Shown here: piece after piece, positions 47,537 to 57,350 of the stretch | Position numbering within the stretch: the first letter of the stretch is position 1 | How the letters are laid out: the number at the start of each line of letters is the position of its first letter | Origin: Aureobasidium sp. EXF-3400 | Taxonomy: Eukaryota > Ascomycota > Dothideomycetes > Dothideales > Saccotheciaceae | NCBI GenBank assembly: GCA_024195585.1 | Contig: SWBL01000005.1 | Coordinates: forward strand, 329,680 to 393,679 | Reading direction: 5' to 3' | DNA length: 64,000 nt | The notes under the pieces: model-generated | What the model saw: the letters and a program-made list of their open reading frames with translations, nothing else | The model's database searches: none | Told to the model about the DNA's origin: nothing | Position numbers and translations under genes: made by a program

Positions 47537-48840
47537 TTGGTTTGCGGTTGTTCTTCTAGACCATGGGCGAAACTAAGTGTTGAACAGTCGCGAGGGGGAA
47601 AGAGGGCAATTCGAGAGTCAGTCAAGGAAAGAGCGATAGGCGGACCCTGGCGCGATGATACGGATGGGCTCTACAAAGTCAGGCCATTTCCAAGACGGCG
47701 CAGACGTCTCAAGCCACAAGGAGTCAAGCCCCCCACCGGCGCCATGGAATCGGACGCGAAACTGAAACGAGAAAGAAGCCCAAGCTCATTTCCCGCGCCT
47801 TCCATGCCCACGCCGCGCCATCCGTGCTTTCTTCATGTCACGTGCAGCCAAACAATTCATCAAATTTATGAGGCCATCCTTATCCGTCATTCCTTCAGTC
47901 TTGACTCCGCCTCATGCGTGCAACGTCAATGTACATAATCGAACCATTTTGACCGTCCGCCCAGGCAGCAGCACCCCTTAGGACACACGCTCGCAACAGT
48001 TCCTGAGAATGGGTCGAGCATGTGGGTCAGAGAGCAAATCGCGCCGAAGCCGCTCCTTTGTCACAGCAGACTCTTTCGCTGCTTGATGTCTTGACAGCTG
48101 TCGACGGATGATTCCGCATCAAGACCGACACGCATGTTTCCAGCATGAATCGACCTTCTTGAGAACATCCATCCACCTCAACACCAATATGAAGGTCTGA
48201 ACGAGATGATACAGGCCTGTCTGCCATGTTGTCTTTTCTCTTCCTTGAAACATTGGTGTAGTTGGCTGGAAGTTGTTGCTGAGTAGATTCAGACCAAGTT
48301 CAAGAAAGAAAGACCCTCTCGTATTTCTAATAACCTTCTGGACCTTGTACCATGGCCTTTGGGTTACTGAGCGAGAGGAGAACGATGTAAAATGCGTAGT
48401 CCATACCAAAGAGTCTGGTATCTTGTGGCCTGACTCTATGAGGACTGTACGTACATCCACAAGGTAGTCATATTACTCTCATACGTTAGAGCAACTCATA
48501 TGATCCTCTCATCAACAGCTGCACCGCAATATCGTGAGCGTTCCAAGCACTTTTGATTTTTTGTTTTCCGCGATCCGAGACATCTTCTCGTGGATCAAAA
48601 GAATCTCACTGTTCACAGCTGAGAATATCACCATGTGTCACCATTGGAGGGGAAGCCGGGGAACAGTGTTAGTGTTTCAACACAGGCGGCCGCCTTCTTC
48701 TCCCATGATCACTAAGGCATGTACCCCTAGTCGAAAGAAAGGTTGGCAGAGAAGTCGTTGTCACCAATAGAGATTTAGTTGATTGTGAGTGATGATAGTG
48801 GCAATTACGTCGCTCGCTATGAAGGTTAACCGATATTTGA
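47537..48840. other. Promoter of SREBP gene and 3' flank of F-box gene
   Basis: About 1.3 kb. Frames at 47528-47938 and 48119-48460 lack domains and splice support. A CACGTG palindrome at 47839-47844 is the only site worth naming. Confidence 0.5.
47839..47844. promoter_or_regulatory. CACGTG E-box upstream of the SREBP gene
   Basis: A perfect CACGTG palindrome 303-308 bases upstream of the SREBP start codon, in GTCACGTGCAG. bHLH factors including SREBPs can bind E-boxes, so autoregulation is possible. A 6-bp site also occurs by chance about once per 4 kb, so the support is weak. Confidence 0.3.
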
Positions 48841-50436
48841 TCATGAGTTGAACTCTCCCTCCTCCACCCTGGCCATTGCCTCCTTAGCCCTTGCTCTGCT
48901 CACTTTGTACTCAGCGTACTCCTTCTTGTAGTCCTCTAAGCTTTGCTCTTCGCTGGCCTTGTACTCTAAGAACTTTTCGTATGTCATGCCACTCTCATCA
49001 TCATGCGAGTATTTGATGCTCTGAAGTCTCGACTCTTGGTGATGAACACCATCTTCATAGAAATCGTAAAGATCATCGTCGTCCCAAGCATGACCATCGA
49101 AACCGGTGAGGATATTGACTCCCTCGCGAATTTGCTGTTGTCCGTGCCAACATCTTCCCTTGGCTACAAGAAGTCCTGGACCTTCAACGTAATCTTTGTG
49201 CATAGCTCTGACATCGTCGAGGACTAAAGTGTGCAGGCGCAAGTCGTCTCTGAGACAATACAACACCGGGTTGACAGTCTCTTTTGGATCCGAATTATTA
49301 CCCCAGAATGCAACGTCGATCAACTCTATCACCTGCAAAGTTCCAGCCATGGCTCTCAGTTCGTCGGCCAGATCTTCATACCACATGGAACAAGACTCCA
49401 TACGAACATGCGTAAGACCCATAGACAACAGCGCCTGTTGCATTGGTTGTCCCAAGTCCAGATAGAAGCAGATGCTTTCCGCTTGATGCAGCGGCTGGCC
49501 GCTCACAGGTCTCTGTTTGAATTCAAGGCGATGTTGACTTGACAGAACGCGGATATCCACGCATCCTACTCTGATGCAGACGTCGAAAGTCGACTGGAGT
49601 TGTCCGTTGGTAAGCAGCAATCCCGGCAAGACACGATCCATTTCATTGCCACTTTCTTGATCGCGGAGGTCGAATTCGAGAAATTCTGGGTGAAAGTTGG
49701 CAGCTCTACAGGCTCTCCTTATGATTCGAAGTGTGGCATCATCAAGCGTCATGAGTTTCGTGAATGGCAAATCGCTGAGCTCGTGAGATGAGCCATAGCC
49801 ATGCAACACAACCTCTTCGCGAGGGTATCCTCGTATCTCAGGAAGTCTCCCTCGTAGATCATTGTAGATACCAAGAGAAACATTGGTTCCCAGTGATGAG
49901 AGATTGGACAGGGCGGTCAGCAGCATGCGATACAAGTCGCGAGAATCCCAGAACTTGGAACGCTTAGCATAGCCTTCGCGATACTTCTGAAGCACATGCA
50001 TCGCTTCAGCGGGATTGGTGATGTCGTGTGATTCCAGAGCATCCATCAGAATTCCAAGCTGATTGGTAAGATGATCAGTGCCGAAGAGAACACTCTTGAC
50101 ACAAGGCCCGAACACTGGATGAGCAGTCATGTCGACCAGACCCTTCATGCTGTACCTGGTGAAAATGAAACGGCGATGCGCAAGTCTCTTTTCGCCAAAG
50201 TGCTTTGCAGATATGTTGGCCAAAGTCTTGCAGGTGAGGCGGAAGCTTGGCAGGTCTTTTGGTGCGACAGCGTCGGAGATCTTGGTGAGGAGTTCATCGG
50301 GTAAGGTCAAGAACTTCTTTGCGTATCTTCTGTGAGGAGCCACTCTGCGGATTGGCATCGCAGGTGGCATGTCGCGGGTTGAGATTGGGGGAGGGGTTGT
50401 CGTGGTCGACATGTCAGGTGGTTCTCTAGACGACAT
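48841..50436 (-). CDS. F-box protein, substrate adaptor candidate
   Basis: A single exon of 531 residues. After a Pro/Thr-rich N-terminus the F-box is at about residues 40-85: FLTLPDELLTKISDAVAPKDLPSFRLTCKTLANIS. The rest is alpha/beta with leucine spacing but no clear LRR or WD repeats. The C-terminus is a charged helix (YEKFLEYKASEEQSLEDYKKEYAEYKV). F-box proteins join substrates to Skp1 in SCF ubiquitin ligases; the partner here is unknown. Two upstream Met codons are close together (residues 1 and 9). A decayed copy of its last approximately 85 codons lies at 53885-54140 on the opposite strand. Confidence 0.88.
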   Translation of the reverse strand: MSSREPPDMSTTTTPPPISTRDMPPAMPIRRVAPHRRYAKKFLTLPDELLTKISDAVAPKDLPSFRLTCKTLANISAKHFGEKRLAHRRFIFTRYSMKGLVDMTAHPVFGPCVKSVLFGTDHLTNQLGILMDALESHDITNPAEAMHVLQKYREGYAKRSKFWDSRDLYRMLLTALSNLSSLGTNVSLGIYNDLRGRLPEIRGYPREEVVLHGYGSSHELSDLPFTKLMTLDDATLRIIRRACRAANFHPEFLEFDLRDQESGNEMDRVLPGLLLTNGQLQSTFDVCIRVGCVDIRVLSSQHRLEFKQRPVSGQPLHQAESICFYLDLGQPMQQALLSMGLTHVRMESCSMWYEDLADELRAMAGTLQVIELIDVAFWGNNSDPKETVNPVLYCLRDDLRLHTLVLDDVRAMHKDYVEGPGLLVAKGRCWHGQQQIREGVNILTGFDGHAWDDDDLYDFYEDGVHHQESRLQSIKYSHDDESGMTYEKFLEYKASEEQSLEDYKKEYAEYKVSRARAKEAMARVEEGEFNS

Positions 50437-51420
50437 CTCGCTCTGAATGTGAGATGGGAGGTATTGATAGAGCTTGCCGAAGATTGAATGTGGTTGGCAA
50501 GAGTCGAGACCAGGCGAGACGTGATCTGCGCCGGATATGTCAGCGCATAAAGAATATTTCCCTGTGATCTGGGCTGCTTACCAGAAGTTGCTGCGGTAAG
50601 CGCAGATGGTACTCGCAAGACACAGAGTCTGCAGAAGGAAGCGCGCGAGATGGAAGACTATGGATGTGACGCGCCGTTGCAGTCGTGAGAAAGGAGATGT
50701 TTGCTGCTCGCAACGAGGTGACAAGAGATTTCGATGGTCAGATGAATGTGAAGAATCGAACAAGTGATATCTGATCAAATATTCCGGACTCCGAGAAGTG
50801 AAAGTCTGTGTGAGAGTCGAAGAAAATGCCCTGAGAGTGTTTTTTCTTCTGGGGCCTGTCCTGGCTGAGGGTGTTTTGATCCCAGCAATGCTGCATGACT
50901 TTTGATGTAAGTGTAGAAATTCACAGTGTTCTCAGAACTGGAACAGAGTCCAAGGAGACTCGCCAACTTGCCGGCTCTCTCTGGACTCAACTCCACTCTC
51001 AAAACATTTCTGCATTTTGATAGCATACTGTTTTCGGTCAGTGGTAAGATGAAGGATAACTTATCTAGATGAGAAGTGGCTGACGACCTCCCTGTGTGCT
51101 AAACATTGTGACCATGTAGCTGTAGGGATGCACAGTATATCGAGAGAGAAAGTGGTATCCAAGGAGAGCACCCTACCTAGATTGTCTCCGTGGTCACACT
51201 TCAAATCACGAAACAACTGCGCGTTGTGACAGCTCATGCGATCACTTGACACGCACGCTGGGACACGGATGAGCGTCGCAAGGTCAAGGATCGCAAGTTC
51301 TATGCTAGATTTTATTAGTTATCATTTTGTAACTTTAGCTGCTCAATTCAGGTTGCTCTTCTTTTGTGCCAACCGCAGAATGCTATGTACATTGCACAGG
51401 GGAAGAAGAGCCAGGTTGAT
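50437..51420. other. Intergenic with two short repeat-like motifs
   Basis: Upstream of the F-box gene and downstream of the MFS gene. TTCTGCATTTTGATAGC near 51008-51024 on + resembles the core of the dispersed repeat. GAATTTCTACACTTACATC on the minus strand (about 50905-50925) is a weaker match. No gene was recognised. Confidence 0.5.
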
Positions 51421-53207
51421 CTAGACGGTGAACCTCCATCTAACATCATCGTCACCTTCTACGTCACCTTCTTGCGTCTGCGGCTGTACCCCCTGCTCTT
51501 CCAATACATCTCTCTTCTTGTTTTCTCTGTTCAAAGCCCACCATGTCAAAACAGCGACACAAACATTCAGACACAGATACGCAAGAGCGAATGAATGACC
51601 CAAGACATATCTCGGCGCCGTCTCTGTCCTGTACAGTTGGGTGCCCAATATGGCGCCTAGGTTGCCGATCGTAATTTGCATGGCTGTCGCTGTAGCTCGT
51701 TTCGTCTGGCCAGATACGTTGATGGCTGGAAGCGATAGAGCCAAAGCTGTGGAAGGATAAATGCCTGCTGCGGCGAAGAAGGTACCAACATAGCTTGCTG
51801 CAGGATGGCGAGTGGGATGTTTGTTGGCCAGCAGGATGATGTAACCGATCATGCCGGTGAGAGACGAGGTCATGATGAAGACGTTTCTGCGGCAGAACTT
51901 TTCAGCGGTAATGGCGTAGATGACGGTGAGAATAGTAGCTAGAGCATAAGGAGGAATGGTGAGGAGCTGGGCGGACGAAGCTGTATAGCCTAGACTCTTG
52001 ATGATTGAGGGCTGTTGATATCCCGTTAGCTTCTGGCATGTTTTGCATCTATAGCGAAGTCTTACTAGGAACAGAGAGAGCGTGTATAGTGGCAGACTGA
52101 GGGTGTGGAAGTGCGCACAATACAACCAGACCTTTGGGTCCTTGAACGCTTTCCACACTTCTGACCATTCGAACTCTTCGCTATTAGACGCATCGCTGTC
52201 GGCCTTGAGGCGTGCGGTCACAAAGGCTTTTTCGTCTGGAGGGAGGAAAGTGCTCTTCGAAGGCCAGTCGACGATGAACCAGTAGGCTGCTACACCTATA
52301 AGCACAGTAGCTATACCTTCCTGAGAGAGCAATCAGTACAAAGTCATCATCGAAATTGAGCAGGATCGTAAATTCTGCCGCTCGGTTTCGTCTTCCATGG
52401 ATGCTTCTCCGTTTTCCAAAACAATTGTGCATTTCTACAGTCACATTTGTGGCAAGTTTGCGCACGAGAGGGATCAAACTTACAATGATGAAAATCCAAG
52501 CCCAGCCATTGAGGCCTGCAATGCCTTTCATGAAGCCGATGCCCTGACTTGTATTAGCAAAGCTCTAGCATGATTCAGAGGCAATACTCACATATGCCAG
52601 TATGCCACCAAAAGCACCAGCTAGAGATGCCGCGGAGAAGAACAGAGCCACTCTGTATGTTCTCTCTTCTCTCTTATACCACATCGAAAGGTAGAATACC
52701 ACCTGAGCACAAAGGATGATTAGCGTTTTTGTCTCATACAACCCACTGCTCTCCAATATCACTTACACCAGGAAACAGAGCGCCTTCAGCAACACCCAAG
52801 AACGTTCTAATGACGAAAAATCCCACTTTGTTCACCAAGATACCTTGTAGAGTCGTCACGATACCCCAAACGATAGTTACAGCAGGCAACCATATCCTAG
52901 GACCGATCTTCTTGAGTATCAAATTCCACACGACTTCCAATGAGATGTAGCCGATGAAGAACAAGGTGAGACCGGTAAGATATTCATTGCCAGTCATATG
53001 CAGATCGGTGGTTAGGCCATCCAAACGGGCGTTGGCGACGTTGCTGCGATCCAGGAAGGAAACGAGGTACAAGAGAGAGACACCGGGGAGCAATCTCCAA
53101 TCGAGTTTGCGCAGCAGAGACTTTTCGTTGATATGAGTGAAGTCGGCAGAGGAGATGGAAGAGGCCGATTTAGGTGATTCGTCGGTGTGTTTCTCAAGGT
53201 CCGCCAT
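51421..53207 (-). CDS. MFS transporter, anion:cation symporter (allantoate permease-like) family
   Basis: Five exons, 52767-53207, 52592-52702, 52484-52543, 52066-52320 and 51421-52011, all in phase 0, give 485 residues and about 12 TM segments. The first TM loop carries FLDRSNVANARLDGL, typical of the ACS (Dal5/Tna1-like) MFS family. Other family marks are RTFLGVAEGALFPGV, YKREERTYRVALFFSAASLAGAFGG and FLPSIIKSLGYTASSAQLLTIPPY at the exon 4-5 join. Plasma-membrane uptake of a small carboxylate or vitamin-like anion with a proton is likely. Substrates differ among paralogues, so none is assigned. Intron 3 (52321-52483) contains a core motif of the dispersed repeat. Confidence 0.9.
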
Positions 53208-54630
53208 CGTTGCCGCTCAAACACTGTCTTGATGCAGAAAGGACAACTCAAGACAAGAGAACAGTTGAAGGATGCAAAGGAAGAAAAGAACGAGGATCCG
53301 GCACCGATATGTACCAGCCCTACCTACCTGCGGTCCACCTACCTCAATCGGTTTGGGGTCTCCAGAGCGGTATTGTGTGCTATTGCATGCGGAAAAGTAT
53401 ATCTTCTGACGTCTTTCAAGCCACAATGTCCATCATCTCACCGCACACGTGGAGAAGTGCACTCCAGATCAAACACATCTTGGTTGGTTACTGTCAAGAT
53501 GCACCAATCAGTGTGGAGCTTGGTGGGTAAATTCATTGCGTGCGCGGGTGGCAGCTCTTGCATCTTCGAAGCTCGCGATGTCGTGATTCCAAGGGTTTGC
53601 CGATCACATCATGTCAACTTCATGCTTCCGAACTGCCAGGGGTCTGGAAGACACGAGAAAAGACATCCAAAAACAATCATATGTTCATGGCATTCGGAGA
53701 TAGAAATCGGCAAGACGAGGCTGAATTGCATGAGAAAGAGCAAGGACGTTGACTGTTGCTTGCGATAGAGCTGTCGTCAAAGCTTTCATGCAAACCAATT
53801 TATGAAGTTTATCCCTCTTGCACAGTTATGCAAAGTATCCTTGTGCTCACGACTATCAGAAACACTCAAGGCCCACAATGATTAAGAGGAATGTCGTAGG
53901 CTATGTGAGTCTGGAGAGAAGCAAACCTGGCTATGAAGGATGGTATTCATCACAACGAGTCAAGACTTCGGAGCATGGTACTCGCAGTATGAGAATGACA
54001 TGATATACGGAAAGTTCCTAGAGTACAAGGCCAGTGAAGCAGGAAGAGTAGAGGACCAGAAAAGGGAATACGAGAAGTATAAGGCGACAAGGGCAGAGGA
54101 GGTAGTAGCAAGAGTCGAGGCAAGAGAGTTTAGCTCATGAGATCTACCTCCATAACGAGCGACGCAATTGTAAACATCATCACTCAAAATCAACACATTT
54201 TCTACCAAAAGAATCAGTTTTTCTGCCAACCTTTATGCCAGTCAGAGGTACACCATGGATACAGGAGAAATAGACGTAGCCTTCCCATGTGCTAACTCTC
54301 TCCAAACTTCCTCTCCAATGGTGACATAGGGTGATTTTCAGCTATAAAATCCACGATACTGTCTGCAGAAGAGCTACTGCCACAGAGAGCATGCTACGGT
54401 AGACTGTTTTCATGGCCAAAACTCCAGCACAGAAAATCTTGTGCATTTTTACAGCGATATACAGAAGTGGTTGTGGTTGTTGAAGAAGCCTCGGCAAATC
54501 CACCAAGGTTGCGGAGGTGACTTCACGCACACCTCGGGCTTTGTTCTACTTGATCAACTCGCCAACATGTAGCATGATAGCATCGCCATTCTTGTACTAA
54601 TACTGCCAATTAATTTGTTGATCATTGATC
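53208..54630. other. Intergenic, holds an F-box pseudogene fragment
   Basis: MFS promoter side followed by 5' flank of the HAD gene. Apart from the F-box-derived fragment (53885-54140) and a core motif at about 54440-54455, nothing was recognised. The frame 53187-53768 (+) is antisense to the MFS start. Confidence 0.5.
53885..54140 (+). pseudogene. Truncated, frameshifted copy of the F-box gene 3' end
   Basis: The last 54 codons here (YENDMIYGKFLEYKASEAGR to the stop) parallel the C-terminus of the F-box protein at 48841, including MxYxKFLEYKASE, EDxKxEYxxYK and ARVExxEF. Upstream, TATGAAGGATGGTATTCATC matches TATGAAGATGGTGTTCATC there but has an extra G, breaking the frame. The copy is inverted relative to its source, about 4 kb away. 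The 5' limit is uncertain. It is unlikely to make a protein. Confidence 0.72.
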
Positions 54631-55520
54631 ATGTCGTCTCCACCTCCCAAAGTGCTGCTGTTCGACATTGGCGGCGTCTGTGTACGTATACCACCTTGAC
54701 TGATCTCGACCACAATCCTGATTGTCCATACCAGGTCGTCTCACCCTTCGCTGCCATCCTCGCCTACGAGAAAGAGCACTCTATTCCCATCGGTTGGGTC
54801 AACACCGCGATTTCAGCTTCCGGCAAGACTGGCTCATGGGCGAAACTCGAACGTGGACAGATTCCCCTCGACTCTACTTTCTTCAACGGCTTCACCTCTG
54901 ACCTTCGCGACGAAAAGCTATGGCGAAGCTTCTACATCAAACATCTGGAAAAGACCAGGCAAGAGACGAAGGCACAAGCAGCAGAGGAGGCAGCATTTCA
55001 AGTCCCTGCGCCCCCAAATATCGATGGAGAGAAGCTGTACTGGCAGATGATGACGATATCCAGAAAGCCTGATCCTCACATGTGGCCGGCATTACAAAAC
55101 TTGAAAAGGCATGCAAAGCAAAAGGGATTCATTGTTGCTGCGTTGAGCAATACCTCCATCTATCCCGAGGGCCACGAGTTCAACTCGCCCACTTCACCCG
55201 ACGGAATTTTTCACGCTAAACTTTGGGGTCTGTTTGACTTGACTGTCAGTTCAGCACATGTGGGAATGAGAAAACCAGATGAGGAGATTTATCACTATAC
55301 GATTGATGCATTGAACAAATTTGCGAGGGAAAGAGGTGATAAAGACGGAGTGGCAGCTGGAGATATCGTCTTCTTTGATGATATCGGAACAAACTTGAGG
55401 ACTGCCAGACAAGTCGGCATGAGGACTGTCAAGGTCGAACTAGGAAGGGCAGACAAAGCTGTTGAAGAGCTGGAGAGGTTGACTGGTTTGCAGTTGAGGG
55501 GTGAGTCTTCGAAACTCTAG
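54631..55520 (+). CDS. HAD-superfamily hydrolase (ACAD10/epoxide-hydrolase N-terminal-like phosphatase)
   Basis: Two exons, 54631-54681 and 54735-55520 (GTACGT...ACCAG), give 278 residues. Motif I is LLFDIGGV with Asp12 as nucleophile. The usual second Asp of DxDx is Gly, as in the ACAD10/EPHX2-N subgroup. Motif II is ALSNTS, the lysine is in GMRKPDEEIY, and motif IV is VFFDDIGTN. A helical cap with an Ala/Gln-rich insertion lies between motifs I and II. It is a soluble, probably cytosolic phosphatase-like enzyme. With the acid/base Asp of motif I absent, activity may be limited and no substrate is named. Confidence 0.88.
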
Positions 55521-55934
55521 TCAGGCACATCTTGGAATTGGATATCGCTCGTGTCTGTAGCTATAGTGGTGGACTTGCCGAGGCTCATTCCCAACAACTA
55601 CAACCACTCCTGTGTCTCTTATTCAACCCACCAAATCTGGTCCACACTCTCTTCAGATACAGCCTATTTCAAGATGATATTGTGCTCTTCGATACCTCTA
55701 CACCAGCTTGCTGGTTTGTAGGAGATAGCAGAAATTATAATTCCATCTGCCCTCGTTAAATCGTTTTGAGTGTGCACAGAACTGCGAGCATGCCTATCGG
55801 GGATTGAAGCAGGCATCGGAACAAACTTGGTATCGAACCATTCTCTATGGCATGTTGTACATAGTCTAGCTCCTCTAATTTGCCAATCTATAGCGTGTGA
55901 AAATGCAAAAGACTTTTAAATCAGGCAACGGGGC
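55521..55934. other. Convergent 3' flanks of HAD and desaturase genes
   Basis: No credible frame. AT-rich sequence around 55730-55780 and 55860-55925 fits 3' UTRs. A weak reverse-strand match to the dispersed core motif occurs at about 55885-55905. Confidence 0.5.
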
Positions 55935-57350
55935 TTACTTTGCCCAGACAAGAACACCAGGCTTGGTCTCGTGGTCCACAACATACTGGTGTTGGGTCCA
56001 GGCCCTCCAGAGAGCCGTGAGGAATGAAGTGTTGTCACGAATGTACTTCTTGCCAAGCATTGGCTGAATGGCACCAGTGGCCTCCTCAGCATGGTAGAAA
56101 GGAATGCGACTGTTGAGATTTGTTAGCTGACCTGTTCCAAATCAAACAACTGGTAATCTTGGACTTACGGGAAGAGGTGGTGGACAACGTGGAACTCAAT
56201 AATACCATGGAAGAGTTCACGGCCGACGAAGCCGAAGTCTCTGTCGACAGTGGCCAAGGCACCCTTCTCGAAAGTCCAGGTGCCCTGCTCAAAGTGCTCA
56301 GCATCGCCGTGGTTGTGGTGAAGGTAGGTGATGGCGACTGTGCTTTGTTAGTGACCATTTTCTCAAACAGCATCGTTAGAAAAATGACTTACCAAGCCAG
56401 TGGTTGACCCAAAGGTAGGGAAGACCGTAGAGCAGTGCAACCTGAGTCAATCCCATGACCTGAGTAGCGTAGTAAAGACCGTAGCAAAGAGCAATGAGAC
56501 CGAGATCAGAGACCAGGATAGCCAAACGCTGGGAGGGAAGGTAGATAGGAGAGAAGGGCGAGTAATGACTGAGGTTGGAAGTGGTACGAGGGTCCTTGAA
56601 GTTTGCAAGACTCTTGTAGCCAGACGAAGCGTAGAAGAGCATGTAAGCTTGCCAGCCAATAATTTGGTGTCCAACAAGGAAAATCAAGCTGACGATAGGT
56701 GCATCTTCGGTCATGTGGAAAATTGCCTTGACCTTTTCCTGGACCTTAGACATGAAATGCATGCCGTCGTCCTTCTTTGCGGGAACGAATGCAGTGTCCT
56801 TCTCCATGTGGTTGGTGAATCTGTGATGTCTAGCATGGCTGTATTTCTTGGAGTGAGTTAGCGAGGTTGTTCAAAAAGAAAAATTCGAGCGATGCAAAAC
56901 CATGATCTTGTGCCAGGAAAAGCTTCGTCCCAGGATATGCCAAATCGCACACCAATAGCGAAATAAATTTAATATTCAAGATAAACGTACCCAAGAGAAG
57001 TAAGGAACACCCAAAAAGCTGTGCATGATAAGACCGAATGTGTCGTTGGCGGCGCCATTATCGAACATGGCCTGATGACCACACTCATGGGCAAGAATCC
57101 AGATACCGACAAAGACGAATCCTTGGAAAACGCTGTAAAGAGCCCACAGGGCGCATCTAAGAGCGAACGATGGTGCGTATTGAATCTGAGTACCCATGTA
57201 GAACACGGTACAGACAAGGGCGATGTCTCGTACAATGTAGCTCAAAGAAGTCGTCGTTGACTTCTGGAAGCAGTGCTTGGGAATTGCAGCTCTCAGCGAG
57301 TCGATCGACGTGCTGCTAGCCTTGGCCTCGGAAACTGCTTGAGCACCCAT
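55935..57350 (-). CDS. Delta-12-type (oleate) fatty acid desaturase
   Basis: Four exons, 56991-57350, 56393-56846, 56169-56337 and 55935-56109, give 385 residues. The three iron-ligating histidine boxes are present: HECGH, HARHH in KYSHARHHRFTNH, and HVVHH in EFHVVHHLF. They lie in the usual order among four to six hydrophobic segments. The first exon ends SW| and the second starts KYSHARHH, so splicing assembles box II context exactly. These are ER membrane enzymes that use cytochrome b5 electrons to insert a double bond in lipid-linked oleate. Regiospecificity is inferred from overall similarity; Delta-12 is more likely than Delta-15 or a variant. The N-terminus is shorter than in many fungal Delta-12 enzymes. 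Confidence 0.87.

Noticed and set aside
53187..53768. 193-codon plus-strand frame
   Set aside because: Its start is antisense to the MFS first exon and the remainder has no domain; Cys- and Ser-rich chance composition.
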